Assembly: GCF_000425065.1 (NCBI RefSeq)
Contig: NZ_AULB01000024.1
Coordinates: 79,493-143,492 of the forward strand
DNA length: 64,000 bases
DNA from: Actinomadura rifamycini DSM 43936
Lineage (GTDB): Bacteria; Actinomycetota; Actinomycetes; Streptosporangiales; Streptosporangiaceae
Direction: 5' to 3'
Positions 17,517 through 26,905 of the stretch are shown in pieces. The position numbers and the translations under genes are program-made. The first letter of the stretch is position 1; the number at the start of each line of letters is the position of its first letter. The notes under the pieces were generated by a model that saw nothing but the letters and a program-made list of their open reading frames with translations, searched no databases and was not told the DNA's origin.

Positions 17517-19013
17517 TCAGGACAGCTTCGCCAGGATCAGCTCGCGGGCGCGGCCCGCGTCGGCCTGGCCGCGGGTCGCCTTCATGACGGCGCCGACGAG
17601 CGCGCCGGCGGCGGCGACCTTCCCCGCGCGGATCTTGTCGGCGACGTCGGCGTTGTCCGCGATCACCTGGTCGATGACCGAGTTCAGCTCGCCCTCGTCG
17701 CTGACGATCTTGAGGCCCCGCGCCGCGACGACCTCGTCGGGGGCGCCCTCGCCGGCGAGGACGCCGGTGAAGACCTGCCGGGCCAGCTTGTCGTTCAGCT
17801 CGCCGGCGGTGATCATCGCCTGGACGCGCGCGACCTGCTCCGGCGTGATCGGCAGGTCGGCCAGTTCGACGCCCTGCTCGGTCGCGCGGCGGGACAGCTC
17901 GTTCATCCACCACTTGCGGGCGGCCGCGGCGTCGGCGCCCGCGGCGATCGTCGACTCGATGAGGTCGACGGCCCCCGCGTTGACGACGTCCCGCAGTTCG
18001 AGGTCGGACAGGTTCCACTCCCGCTGGATGCGGGCGCGGCGGGCGGCGGGCAGCTCGGGCAGCGACGCGCGCAGCTCCTCGACCCACTCCCGCGACGGCG
18101 CCATCGGCACCAGGTCGGGCTCGGGGAAGTACCGGTAGTCCTGCGCCTCCTCCTTGCTGCGCCCGCTGGTGGTGCCGCCCGTGTCCTCGTGGAAGTGGCG
18201 GGTCTCCTGCACGATCCGCCCGCCCTCGGACAGGACGCCCGCCTGCCGCTCGATCTCGGACCGGACGGCCCGCTCGACCGAGCGCAGCGAGTTGACGTTC
18301 TTCGTCTCGGTGCGGGTGCCCCACTCGTCGGCGCCGCGCGGCATCAGCGACACGTTGACGTCGCAGCGCATCGAGCCCTCCTCCATGCGGACGTCCGAGA
18401 CGCCCAGGGAGCGGACGAGCTCGCGCAGCTCCGTCGCGTACGCGCGGGCCACGAGGGGCGCGCGGTCGCCGGTCGCGACGATCGGCTTGGTGACGATCTC
18501 GACCAGCGGGATGCCCGCGCGGTTGTAGTCGACGAGCGAGAACTCGGCGCCGTGGATGCGGCCCGTGCTGCCGCCGACGTGCAGCGACTTGCCGGTGTCC
18601 TCCTCCATGTGGACGCGCTCGATCTCGATGCGGTACGTCTCGCCCTCGACCTCGACGTCCAGGTGGCCGTCGACGCAGAGCGGCTCGTCGTACTGCGAGA
18701 TCTGGAAGTTCTTCGGCATGTCCGGGTAGAAGTAGTTCTTCCGGGCGAACCGGCACCACTCCACGATGTCGCAGTTCAGCGCGAGCCCGATCTTGACGAT
18801 GCCCTCGATCGCGGCGTGGTTCGTCACCGGCAGGGCGCCGGGCAGGCCGAGGCACACCGGGCACACCTGCGTGTTGGGCTCCGCCCCGAACGCCGTCGGG
18901 CAGCCGCAGAACATCTTCGACGCGGTGCCCAGCTCGATGTGCGTCTCGATCCCGAGCACCGGCTCGTACTTCGCGAGCGCTTCCTCGTAGGGCATGAAGG
19001 TCGCCGTGGTCAC
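17517..19013 (-). CDS. gatB: Asp/Glu-tRNA amidotransferase subunit B
   Basis: tRNA-binding kinase subunit of GatCAB, which converts Glu-tRNA(Gln) and Asp-tRNA(Asn) to the amides. The 498-residue protein has the ETHIEL motif, the zinc site FCGCP with CPVCLGLPGALP, the catalytic region FYPDMPKNFQISQYD, RIEIERVHMEEDTGK and DYNRAGIPLVEIVTKP, and a YqeY-like C-terminal domain ending in MKATRGQADAGRARELI. The GTG start at 19013 overlaps the gatA stop as GTGA and follows GGAGG. Confidence 0.97.
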   Translation of the reverse strand: MTTATFMPYEEALAKYEPVLGIETHIELGTASKMFCGCPTAFGAEPNTQVCPVCLGLPGALPVTNHAAIEGIVKIGLALNCDIVEWCRFARKNYFYPDMPKNFQISQYDEPLCVDGHLDVEVEGETYRIEIERVHMEEDTGKSLHVGGSTGRIHGAEFSLVDYNRAGIPLVEIVTKPIVATGDRAPLVARAYATELRELVRSLGVSDVRMEEGSMRCDVNVSLMPRGADEWGTRTETKNVNSLRSVERAVRSEIERQAGVLSEGGRIVQETRHFHEDTGGTTSGRSKEEAQDYRYFPEPDLVPMAPSREWVEELRASLPELPAARRARIQREWNLSDLELRDVVNAGAVDLIESTIAAGADAAAARKWWMNELSRRATEQGVELADLPITPEQVARVQAMITAGELNDKLARQVFTGVLAGEGAPDEVVAARGLKIVSDEGELNSVIDQVIADNADVADKIRAGKVAAAGALVGAVMKATRGQADAGRARELILAKLS

Positions 19014-20509
19014 TTTGCCTCCACCAGTTCCGGGGCCTGCTTGAGCAGCGGGCCGCCCCAGCGGTCCTCGAGGGCGCGCTCGACGGCGGCGCCGACGCGG
19101 TAGACGCGGTCGTCGCCGAGGGTCGGGGCCATGATCTGCAGGCCGACCGGCAGGCCGTCGGCCAGCCCGCACGGCACCGAGACGGCGGCGTTGCCGGCGA
19201 GGTTCGACGGGATCGTGCACAGGTCGGCCAGGTACATGGCCATGGGGTCGTCGGCGCGCTCGCCGATCGGGAACGCCGTCGTCGGCGTGGTCGGCGAGAT
19301 CAGCACGTCGACCTGCTCGAACGCGGCCTCGAAGTCGCGCTTGATGAGCGTCCGGACCTGCTGCGCCTTGCCGTAGTAGGCGTCGTAGTAGCCGGACGAC
19401 AGCGCGTACGTGCCGAGCATGATCCGCCGCTTCACCTCGGGCCCGAAGCCCTCGGCGCGGGTCAGCGCCATGACCTCCTCGGCGCTGCGGGTGCCGTCGT
19501 CGCCGACGCGCAGGCCGTAGCGCATGGCGTCGAACCGGGCCAGGTTGGACGAGCACTCCGACGGGGCGATCAGGTAGTACGCGGGCAGCGCGTACGTGAA
19601 GTTCGGGCAGGAGACCTCGACGACCTTCGCGCCGAGCGACTCCAGCAGCTCGACGGTCTCGTCGAACCGGGCCGTGACGCCGGGCTGGTAGCCGTCCCCG
19701 GCGAACTCCTTCACGACGCCGACGCGCAGGCCGTTGACGTCCGCGCGGCGCGCCGCCTCGACGACGGGCGGGACGGGGCGGTCGACCGAGGTCGAGTCCA
19801 TCCGGTCGTGGCCGCTGAACGCCTCGTGCAGCAGCGCCGCGTCGAGGACGTTGCGGGCGAACGGGCCCGGCGTGTCGAGCGACGACGCGAACGCGATGAG
19901 CCCGTACCGGGACGAGCCGCCGTAGGTGGGCTTCGCGCCGACGATGCCGGTGACCGCCGCGGGCTGCCGGATCGAGCCGCCGGTGTCGGTGCCCGTCGAC
20001 AGCGGGGCCTCGTAGGCGGCGACCGCCGCGGACGACCCGCCGGACGAGCCGCCCGGGATGCGCTCGAGGTCCCACGGGTTGCGGGTGACGCCGTAGGCGC
20101 TGTTCTCCGTGGACGAGCCCATGGCGAACTCGTCCATGTTCGTCTTGCCGAGGATGACGAGCCCGGCCTCGCGCAGGCGGGCCGTCACGGTCGCGTCGTA
20201 CGGCGGCCGCCACCCCTCGAGGATCCGGGACCCGGCGGTGGTGGGCATGTCCCGGGTGGTGAAGACGTCCTTGTGCGCGATCGGGACGCCGGCCAGCGGG
20301 CCGAGCTCCTCCCCCGCCGCGCGGCGCTCGTCGATCGCGCGGGCCTGCGCGAGGGTCGTCTCGCGGTCGACGTGCAGGAACGCGTGCACGCGCCCGTCGA
20401 CGGCGGCGATGCGGTCGAGGTGCGCCTCGGCGACCTCGACGGCGGACGCCTCCCCCGCGGCCATCAGCTCGCCGAGTTCGGCGGCGCCCTTCCTGACCAG
20501 CTCGCTCAT
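19010..20509 (-). CDS. gatA: Asp/Glu-tRNA amidotransferase subunit A
   Basis: Glutaminase subunit that releases ammonia for GatB. A 499-residue amidase-signature enzyme with the Ser-cisSer-Lys triad: Lys in GVPIAHKDVF, and the serines in IPGGSSGGSSAAVAA and STGTDTGGSIRQPAA. It continues through TYGGSSRYGLIAFASSLD to GLPVGLQIMAP. Full length. ATG 20509 shares one base with the gatC stop (TGATG), so translation is coupled. Confidence 0.98.
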   Translation of the reverse strand: MSELVRKGAAELGELMAAGEASAVEVAEAHLDRIAAVDGRVHAFLHVDRETTLAQARAIDERRAAGEELGPLAGVPIAHKDVFTTRDMPTTAGSRILEGWRPPYDATVTARLREAGLVILGKTNMDEFAMGSSTENSAYGVTRNPWDLERIPGGSSGGSSAAVAAYEAPLSTGTDTGGSIRQPAAVTGIVGAKPTYGGSSRYGLIAFASSLDTPGPFARNVLDAALLHEAFSGHDRMDSTSVDRPVPPVVEAARRADVNGLRVGVVKEFAGDGYQPGVTARFDETVELLESLGAKVVEVSCPNFTYALPAYYLIAPSECSSNLARFDAMRYGLRVGDDGTRSAEEVMALTRAEGFGPEVKRRIMLGTYALSSGYYDAYYGKAQQVRTLIKRDFEAAFEQVDVLISPTTPTTAFPIGERADDPMAMYLADLCTIPSNLAGNAAVSVPCGLADGLPVGLQIMAPTLGDDRVYRVGAAVERALEDRWGGPLLKQAPELVEAK

Positions 20510-20808
20510 CAGGCTTCCTCCCCCAGGATCCGCGGCACCCGGAAGCGCTGCTCCTCGGCGGCCGGGGCGCCCGCGAGGGCCTGCTCCGGCGGCAGGGAGG
20601 GCCGGACCTCGTCGGCCCGGTAGACGTTGGTCAGCGGCAGCGCGTGCGAGGTCGGCGGGATGTCCTCCGCCGCGACCTCCTGCACCCGCGATACCGCGGA
20701 GATGATCTGGTCGAGCTGGCCCGCGAGATGATCGAGCTCATCGTCGCCGAGCGCCAGCCGGGACAGCCGGGCGAGGTGCGCCACCTCGTCACGGGTGATG
20801 GCGGACAT
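20509..20808 (-). CDS. gatC: Asp/Glu-tRNA amidotransferase subunit C
   Basis: The 99-residue GatC subunit that belts GatA to GatB. It begins MSAITRDEVAHLARLSRLAL, with the typical helix DHLAGQLDQIISAVSRVQEV, the linker IPPTSHALPLTNVYRADEVRPSLP, and the tail FRVPRILGEEA. The frame extends upstream but ATG 20808 gives the canonical N-terminus. First gene of gatC-gatA-gatB, divergent from the DUF6458 gene. Confidence 0.97.
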   Translation of the reverse strand: MSAITRDEVAHLARLSRLALGDDELDHLAGQLDQIISAVSRVQEVAAEDIPPTSHALPLTNVYRADEVRPSLPPEQALAGAPAAEEQRFRVPRILGEEA

Positions 20809-20966
20809 GAGTAAACCGTTCCTGGATTCGATTGGGTTGGGTCCCATCCTATGGGTCGGGCCCTCTCCGCCCGACCGGATTGCGCTGGCGGGACCCGGCG
20901 CGCCGTTTCAACCTCCCCTGGAGGGAATCTCTCGTTGGTCCCCCTTGGACGACGAGAGGAGCCGAC

Positions 20967-21207
20967 GTGACCATCGGCGGCAGCATCGCATTGATCATCG
21001 TGGGGGCCGTCCTGGCCTACGCGGTCGACTTCGACCTCAGCGGCGTCGACATCCGGCTGGTCGGCGTGATCCTCATGGTCGGCGGCCTGATCGGCCTCGT
21101 CATCGGCCTGGTCCGCATCGCGTCCGCGCGCCGCGCGGTCGACCGCCGCCCCCCCGCCCGCGGTGCGCGAGGAGCGCTACTACGAGGACGGGCCCCGCCG
21201 CTACTGA
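20967..21207 (+). pseudogene. DUF6458-type small membrane protein, apparent frameshift at a C7 run
   Basis: GTG 20967 (after GAGAGGAG) opens a frame giving MTIGGSIALIIVGAVLAYAV, then FDLSGVDIRLVGVILMVGG and GLVIGLVRIASARR: two membrane helices as in the DUF6458 family. At codon 61 there is a run of seven C (21149-21155). As written, the frame runs on to 21440, deep into the antisense of the next gene. Removing one C gives the sensible tail VREERYYEDGPRRY and TGA at 21207, a 79-residue product of normal family length. Either a homopolymer sequencing error or a recent frameshift. Confidence 0.75.
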
Positions 21208-23301
21208 TCACGCCGCGGGCTCGGGGGCGCGGTCCATGTGGCGGCGGAGCCACTCGGTGGCGGTCTCGGCGTCCATCGGGCGGCCGAAGTGCCAGCCCTG
21301 CGCGGCGTCGCAGCCCATCTCGCGGAGGGCGCTCGCGGTCTGCGGGTCCTCGACGCCCTCGGCGACGGAGCGCAGCCCGAGCGTCCGGACGAGGTCCACG
21401 ATCGAGCGGACGATCACCGCGTCGTCGGACGACTCGGTGAGCCGGCGGACGAACGAGGCGTCGATCTTGATCTCCTCGACGGGGAGCCGCTTGAGCCGCA
21501 CGAGGGACGAGTAGCCGGTGCCGAAGTCGTCCAGGCTGAGCGGGATCCCGAGTTCGGCGAGCGCGGCGACGGTGTCGGACGCGTACGCGGGCTCGTTCAT
21601 CAGGATCCGCTCGGTGATCTCCAGCTGGAGCGCGGCGGTGGGCAGCCCGCGGGCCAGCAGCCCCTCCTCGATGGTCTCGGTGAGGCCGGTGTCGAGGAGG
21701 TCGCGGCCGGAGGCGTTCACCGCGACCTGGACGGCGAGGTTCTCCCGCCACCAGGCGGCGGTCTGCGCGAGGGCGGCCTCGACGACGTGGTGGGTGATGG
21801 AGCGCATCAGGTACGTCTGCTCGGCGACGGACAGGAAAGCCTCGGGTTCGAGGAGGCCCTGCTCGGGGTGGCGCCAGCGCAGCAGCGCCTCCATGCCGAC
21901 GAGCTGGCCGTCGCGGAGGGAGACCTTCGGCTGGTAGAAGAGCTCCAGCTCGGAGCGGTCGACGGCGCGGCGCAGGTCGCCGAGCATGGTGAGGCGCGCC
22001 GGGGAGTTGCGGTCCTTCTGCGGGGAGTACACCTCGACGCCGGTGCGGGACTCCTTCGCGTTGTACATGGCGACGTCGGCGCGCTGCAGCAGGAGCTCGA
22101 AGTCGGGGGCGTGGTCGGGGAACAGCGCGATGCCGACGCTGGCCTCGAGGTCGAACGACAGGCCGTCCAGCCGGACGGGCTCGCTGAGCGCGGCGCGGAG
22201 GCGGGCGGCGACCTCGCGGGCGGCGTCCTCGTCGCGCACGGTCGGCAGCAGCACGGCGAACTCGTCGCCGCCGAGGCGGGCCACGAGGTCGCCGGGGCGG
22301 ACGCTGTGGGTGAGCCGGTGCGCGACGAGCTGCAGGAGGCGGTCGCCGGTGGGGTGCCCGAGAGTGTCGTTGACCTCCTTGAACCGGTCGAGGTCGAGCA
22401 GGAACAGCCCGGCGCGGCGGGGCGGCTCGGCCGTCTTGCGGCGGCGCCCGCGCAGGTGCCGGTGGGCGTCCTCGCCGCGGGCCTCGGCGAGCGCCTCCTC
22501 GGTGCGGACGATCAGCAGCTTGCGGTTCGGGAGCCCGGTGAGCGCGTCGTGCAGGGCCTGGTGCTCGCGCCGGACGGACACGGACGCGTTCAGGTACACG
22601 GCGATGAACGGCAGCACGATCAGCGGGACGAACGCGGCCGAGCGGTCCATCGCGACGACCATCAGCGGGGCGAGGCCGAGCAGCGCGAGGTGGACCAGGA
22701 CCTGGTAGCCGAAGTCGAACCGCATGGCCTTCAGCAGCGAGACGCGCTCGTGCAGGGCGACGGCGGCGCCGACGAGCGTGTCGTTGCAGATGAAGTAGAC
22801 GGTCCCGGCGAGGGCGATGGCCGGCAGGTCGGAGCCGTCCGGCACCCAGAGCGCGGACGGGGTCGCGAGGTCGCCGGTGAGGGCGAGCGCGAGCTGGGCG
22901 GCGCCGAGGCTGAGGGTGTACTGGGCGACGTTGAACGCGATCCGGTGCGTGGTGCGGCCGCGGAAGATGCCGCAGGTGACGACCGCGACGGCCTGGAGGG
23001 CGGCGGCGACCGGGAGGCCCGCGTACAGCAGCGCGGCGAACGCGAACGTGGTGGAGGTCGTGGCGCCGTTGTTCTCGGTGGAGCCCGGGGTGATGATCGG
23101 CCGCATCTCGCCGAAGACGATGAAGCAGCCCAGGATCCAGAAGACGGGGTTGCCGAGGAGCGCGTCCAGGTCGGGACCGGTGAGCCCGGCGAAGGCGGAG
23201 CCGCCCGCCACGATGCCCAGCACGATGACGACGACGATGTAGATCCACAACGGGGAACCGCGGCGCGGCGCCGTGTTCCGCGTGTTGTTCGGGTCCTTCA
23301 T
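21208..23301 (-). CDS. Membrane GGDEF-EAL protein
   Basis: About 697 residues. Six or seven membrane helices (from LWIYIVVVIVLGIVAGG) are followed by a GGDEF domain (HDALTGLPNR, LDLDRFKEVNDTLGH, RLGGDEFAVLLP, intact) and an EAL domain (MEALLRWRHP, VNASGRDLL, LEITERILM, DDFGTGYSSLVRLKRLPVEEIKID, AEGVE). No PAS domain is seen, unlike the protein at 12103-14946. ATG 23301 has GAGG six bases upstream; ATG 23307 is too close to that site. It follows ligA in the same direction after 254 bp. Both activities look possible from the motifs. Confidence 0.93.
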   Translation of the reverse strand: MKDPNNTRNTAPRRGSPLWIYIVVVIVLGIVAGGSAFAGLTGPDLDALLGNPVFWILGCFIVFGEMRPIITPGSTENNGATTSTTFAFAALLYAGLPVAAALQAVAVVTCGIFRGRTTHRIAFNVAQYTLSLGAAQLALALTGDLATPSALWVPDGSDLPAIALAGTVYFICNDTLVGAAVALHERVSLLKAMRFDFGYQVLVHLALLGLAPLMVVAMDRSAAFVPLIVLPFIAVYLNASVSVRREHQALHDALTGLPNRKLLIVRTEEALAEARGEDAHRHLRGRRRKTAEPPRRAGLFLLDLDRFKEVNDTLGHPTGDRLLQLVAHRLTHSVRPGDLVARLGGDEFAVLLPTVRDEDAAREVAARLRAALSEPVRLDGLSFDLEASVGIALFPDHAPDFELLLQRADVAMYNAKESRTGVEVYSPQKDRNSPARLTMLGDLRRAVDRSELELFYQPKVSLRDGQLVGMEALLRWRHPEQGLLEPEAFLSVAEQTYLMRSITHHVVEAALAQTAAWWRENLAVQVAVNASGRDLLDTGLTETIEEGLLARGLPTAALQLEITERILMNEPAYASDTVAALAELGIPLSLDDFGTGYSSLVRLKRLPVEEIKIDASFVRRLTESSDDAVIVRSIVDLVRTLGLRSVAEGVEDPQTASALREMGCDAAQGWHFGRPMDAETATEWLRRHMDRAPEPAA

Positions 23302-23555
23302 CACCATCCTCGGGGGGATTCGCGGGGGACGTCCCCCGGAACCGGACGTGCCGTACCGCGGGGACACCCCCGGGTGATACGTCCGGTGATTCAGGTGTGT
23401 CGTGATGAGAGGGAGAGTACGACCTCCGACGAACTTCGCGAAACCGGTTGCGTACGTTCCGTTATGCCCGGGTCGCGCCCGCCCCTCTCCGGTGGGTAGT
23501 GAAAGTGTACCCCTGAGTAACGCAAAGCTGGTGGGCCCCGGTCAACCACATTTCG

Positions 23556-25724
23556 TCACTCTTCCGCACTGACAGCGACTTTTTTGGCCGCTTCCGGCCC
23601 GTCCGCCAGGAGAACCCGGAAGCCGTCCTCCTCCAGGACGGGCACGCCGAGCTTCATCGCTTTGTCATACTTCGACCCGGGGCTGTCACCGACGACCACG
23701 AACCCCGTCTTCTTCGACACCGACCCCGACACCTTGCCGCCGAGCCGCTGCACCGCCTCGGTCGCCGAGTCGCGGCTGTACGCCTCCAGCGAACCGGTGA
23801 TCACCACCGTGACGCCCTGCAGGGGGCGCGGGCCCGCGGCGCCCTCGTCCTCCATCCGGACGCCCGCCGCGCGCCACTTGTCGACGATCTCGCGGTGCCA
23901 GTCGACCGCGAACCAGGACGTGATCGACGCCGCGATCGTCGGGCCGACGCCGTCGACCGCCGCGAGCTCCTCCTCGGTCGCGTTCGCGATCGCGTCGATC
24001 GAGCCCATCTCGCGGGCCAGGTCGCGCGCGGCGGACGGCCCGACGTGCCGGATCGACAGGGCCACCAGCACCCGCCACAGCGGCTGCTTCTTCGCCTTCT
24101 CCAGCTCCTCGAAGAGGACGCCGACCGTCTTCTTCGGCTCCCCCTCCTTGTTGGCGAAGAACGTGACCTCCTTCCGCTCCCCCGTCTTCGGATCGATCTT
24201 CGGGGTGCCGCTGTCGGGGTCAAGCACCAGGCTCTTGATCGGCAGCAGCTCGTCCACGGTCAGGTGGAACAGGTCGCCCTCGTTCTTCACCGGCGGGTCG
24301 GCCGGCTCCAGCGGCTGCGTCAGCGCGGTCGCCGCGACGTACCCGAGCGCCTCGATGTCGAGCGCGTTGCGGCTCGCGACGAAGAACAGCCGCTCCCGCA
24401 GCTGCGCGGGGCACGACCGGGCGTTCGGGCAGCGGATGTCGGCGTCGCCCTCCTTCTCGTACGCCAGCTCGGTGCCGCACTCCGGGCAGTGCGTCGGCAT
24501 GGCGAACTCGCGCTCCGAGCCGTCCCGCAGGGCCGTGACGGGTGCGACGATCTCCGGGATGACGTCCCCGGCCTTGCGCAGGACGACCGTGTCGCCGATC
24601 AGGACGCCCTTGCGCACGACCTCACCCGCGTTGTGCAGCGTCGCCCGCTCGACCGTCGACCCGGCGACCTTCACCGGGGCCATCACCCCGTACGGGGTGA
24701 CGCGGCCGGTCCGGCCCACGCCGACCTTGATGTCGAGGAGCCGGGTGTTGACCTCCTGCGGCGGGTACTTCCACGCGATCGCCCAGCGCGGCGCGCGGCT
24801 CGTCGAGCCGAGCCGCCGCTGCAGCGCGAACTGGTCGACCTTCACCACGACCCCGTCGATCTCGTACGCGGGGTCGTGCCGGTGCTCGCCGTACTCGGCG
24901 ATGTACTCGCGGACGGCGTCCATCCCGCCGACGACCTTGTACCGGTCGCTGACCGGCAGGCCCCACGCGCGCATCAGCTCGTACGCCCCGGACTGGCTCT
25001 GCGGCCGCGTCCCGCCCTCCCAGGCGCCGAACCCGTGGACCAGCATGCCGAGCGGCCGCTTCGCGGTGACCCGCGGGTCCTTCTGCCGCAGCGACCCGGC
25101 CGCCGCGTTGCGCGGGTTGGCGAACGGCTCCTTGCCCGCCTCGACCTGGGCCGTGTTGACCTGCTCGAACCCCTCGACGGGCAGGAAGACCTCGCCGCGG
25201 ACCTCCAGGACGTCCGGCCAGCCGTCCCCCGCGAGGCGGCCCGGGAGGTCGGCGATCGTCCGCACGTTGTGCGTGACGTCCTCGCCGGTGCGCCCGTCGC
25301 CGCGGGTGACGGCGCGGGCGAACCGCCCCCGCTCGTACGTCACCGCGATCGCCAGGCCGTCGATCTTCAGCTCGCACAGGTAGCCCGCGACCTCGCCGAC
25401 CTCCTTGACGACGCGCTCGTCCCAGGCGAGCAGCTCGTCGGCGTTCATCGCGTTGTCGAGGCTCTGCATCCGCTCCAGATGCGCGACGGTCGCGAAGTCG
25501 GTGGTGATCGGCGCGCCGACCTTCTGGGTGGGCGAGTCGGGCGTGACCAGTTCGGGGTGCCGCTCCTCCAGCTCCCCCAGCTCCCGCATCATGCGGTCGT
25601 ACTCGGCGTCGGAGAGCGTGGGCCGGTCGAGGACGTAGTAGCGGTAGTTGCCCTCGTCGATCCGCTCGCTCAGCTCCAGATGCCGCTGCCGTGCCTCGCT
25701 GGGAACACCATCGCTCGTGGTCAT
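23556..25724 (-). CDS. ligA: NAD-dependent DNA ligase
   Basis: Seals nicks in replication and repair using NAD. The 722-residue protein has the Ia domain (YRYYVLDRPTLSDAEYD), the adenylation domain with catalytic lysine in CELKIDGLAIA, the OB fold, a four-cysteine zinc site (CPECG with CPNARSCPAQ), helix-hairpin-helix repeats (VLVALSIRHVGPSAARDLA) and a C-terminal BRCT domain (GVTVVITGSLEAYSR). A charged insert of about 40 residues lies between the zinc and HhH regions (DPKTGERKEVTFF). The weak ribosome site is GGGG next to the ATG. Conserved neighbour of gatCAB in actinobacteria. Confidence 0.98.
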   Translation of the reverse strand: MTTSDGVPSEARQRHLELSERIDEGNYRYYVLDRPTLSDAEYDRMMRELGELEERHPELVTPDSPTQKVGAPITTDFATVAHLERMQSLDNAMNADELLAWDERVVKEVGEVAGYLCELKIDGLAIAVTYERGRFARAVTRGDGRTGEDVTHNVRTIADLPGRLAGDGWPDVLEVRGEVFLPVEGFEQVNTAQVEAGKEPFANPRNAAAGSLRQKDPRVTAKRPLGMLVHGFGAWEGGTRPQSQSGAYELMRAWGLPVSDRYKVVGGMDAVREYIAEYGEHRHDPAYEIDGVVVKVDQFALQRRLGSTSRAPRWAIAWKYPPQEVNTRLLDIKVGVGRTGRVTPYGVMAPVKVAGSTVERATLHNAGEVVRKGVLIGDTVVLRKAGDVIPEIVAPVTALRDGSEREFAMPTHCPECGTELAYEKEGDADIRCPNARSCPAQLRERLFFVASRNALDIEALGYVAATALTQPLEPADPPVKNEGDLFHLTVDELLPIKSLVLDPDSGTPKIDPKTGERKEVTFFANKEGEPKKTVGVLFEELEKAKKQPLWRVLVALSIRHVGPSAARDLAREMGSIDAIANATEEELAAVDGVGPTIAASITSWFAVDWHREIVDKWRAAGVRMEDEGAAGPRPLQGVTVVITGSLEAYSRDSATEAVQRLGGKVSGSVSKKTGFVVVGDSPGSKYDKAMKLGVPVLEEDGFRVLLADGPEAAKKVAVSAEE

Positions 25725-25813
25725 GCCCCTATTTTCCCCGCTGCCACCGACAATCCGGCAGGGGGCGCGCCCTACTCTTCGAGGTCACTGTGGGGGGACG
25801 ACCCCTACCCCCC

Positions 25814-25875
25814 GGCAAAAGCGGCCTGACCGCCGCCCTCCGCTCCGCAGGGCTATGCCCCGGGCGGCGGTCAGG
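25814..25875 (-). terminator. Hairpin terminator of the methionine synthase homologue
   Basis: CCTGACCGCCGCCC and GGGCGGCGGTCAGG pair over 14 bp; the 5' arm contains the gene's own TGA. On the minus strand the stem is followed by CCGCTTTTGCC, giving a short T-tract. Confidence 0.7.
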
Positions 25876-26881
25876 CGGCTTCGAACAGCATCCGCGCCGT
25901 GTCGCGGCAGCGTTTCAGGGCCTCCCGGACGTACCGGGGCGAGGCTCCCGCCATCCCGCAGGCGGGCGTGACGACGACCTGGCGCGCCAGCCGCGCGGGC
26001 GGGAACCCGAGCCGCCGCCACAGCTCGCGGACCGGCTCGGCCGTCGCGCGCAGCGGCGGCAGGGCCGCGTCGGTCGCCGGGACCGCGCCGAGGAGCAGGC
26101 CCACGCCCGCGTCGATCGTCTCCCCCACGGCGTCGTCGTCGCGCCTCGGCACGTGCCGCAGGTCGATCGAGAGCGCCTGCGCGCCCGCGCGGCGCAGCAG
26201 CCCGTACGGGACGTTCCGGGCGCAGCAGTGGACGAGCGGGTACGCGGCGCCGTCGGCGCAGGCCGCGTCGATCGTCCGCCGCAGGACGTCCTCGGCGACC
26301 GGCTCCTCGATCGCGCGCAGGCGCCCGAACCCGCTCGCCGTCGGGACCGTTCCCGCGAGCACCGCCGGCAGGGCCGGTTCGTCCAGCTGGAGCAGGATGC
26401 GGGCCGCGGGCAGGCGCCGCCGGACGTCCGCGACGTGCGCCGCCACGCCCTCGGCGAGCGACGCGGCCAGGTCGCGGACGGCGCCCGGGTCCTTGATCGC
26501 GCGGTCGCCGTGCCGCAGCTCGATGGTGCTCGCCAGCGTCCACGGGCCGCACACCTGGACCTTGAACGGCCCGTCGTGCGTCCCCGCGACCTCCTCCAGC
26601 ACGTCGAGGTCGCGCGCCAGGTGGTCGCGGGTGCGGACGGTGTCGCGGCCGGGGCGGTCGGAGAACCGCCACCCGGACGGCTCGAGGTGGACCGGCAGGT
26701 CCACCAGCAGGCCGGCGGACCGGCCGACCATGTCGGCGCCGGGGCCGCGCGCGGGCAGTTCCGGCAGGTGCGGCAGCTCGGGCACCTCCCCGAGCACGGT
26801 CCGGAGGACCTCCTCCGGATCGTCGCCCGGATACGAGCCCACCCCGGTCGCCGCCCCGACCCCCCACGGATAGTCGTTCAC
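25871..26881 (-). CDS. Cobalamin-independent methionine synthase family protein (MetE C-terminal-like)
   Basis: A 336-residue TIM-barrel protein corresponding to the catalytic half of MetE. It has GVGSYPGDDPEE near the N-terminus, FKVQVCGPWTLAST, LQLDEPALPAVL, and zinc-ligand candidates in YPLVHCCARNVPY and VVTPACGMAGASP. It lacks the duplicated N-terminal half of full MetE, so the methyl donor may differ from polyglutamyl-methyltetrahydrofolate, as in archaeal-type short enzymes. It sits between ligA and the LLM oxidoreductase, matching a mycobacterial homologue next to ligA. GTG start at 26881. Confidence 0.85.
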   Translation of the reverse strand: MNDYPWGVGAATGVGSYPGDDPEEVLRTVLGEVPELPHLPELPARGPGADMVGRSAGLLVDLPVHLEPSGWRFSDRPGRDTVRTRDHLARDLDVLEEVAGTHDGPFKVQVCGPWTLASTIELRHGDRAIKDPGAVRDLAASLAEGVAAHVADVRRRLPAARILLQLDEPALPAVLAGTVPTASGFGRLRAIEEPVAEDVLRRTIDAACADGAAYPLVHCCARNVPYGLLRRAGAQALSIDLRHVPRRDDDAVGETIDAGVGLLLGAVPATDAALPPLRATAEPVRELWRRLGFPPARLARQVVVTPACGMAGASPRYVREALKRCRDTARMLFEAA

Positions 26882-26905
26882 GCGGCAAAGCCTAGCGGCG
26901 CGCGA

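Noticed and set aside
20854..20876. 8-bp inverted repeat GGTCGGGC/GCCCGACC upstream of gatC
   Set aside because: Such short GC repeats arise by chance in this composition, and its position does not suggest a role.
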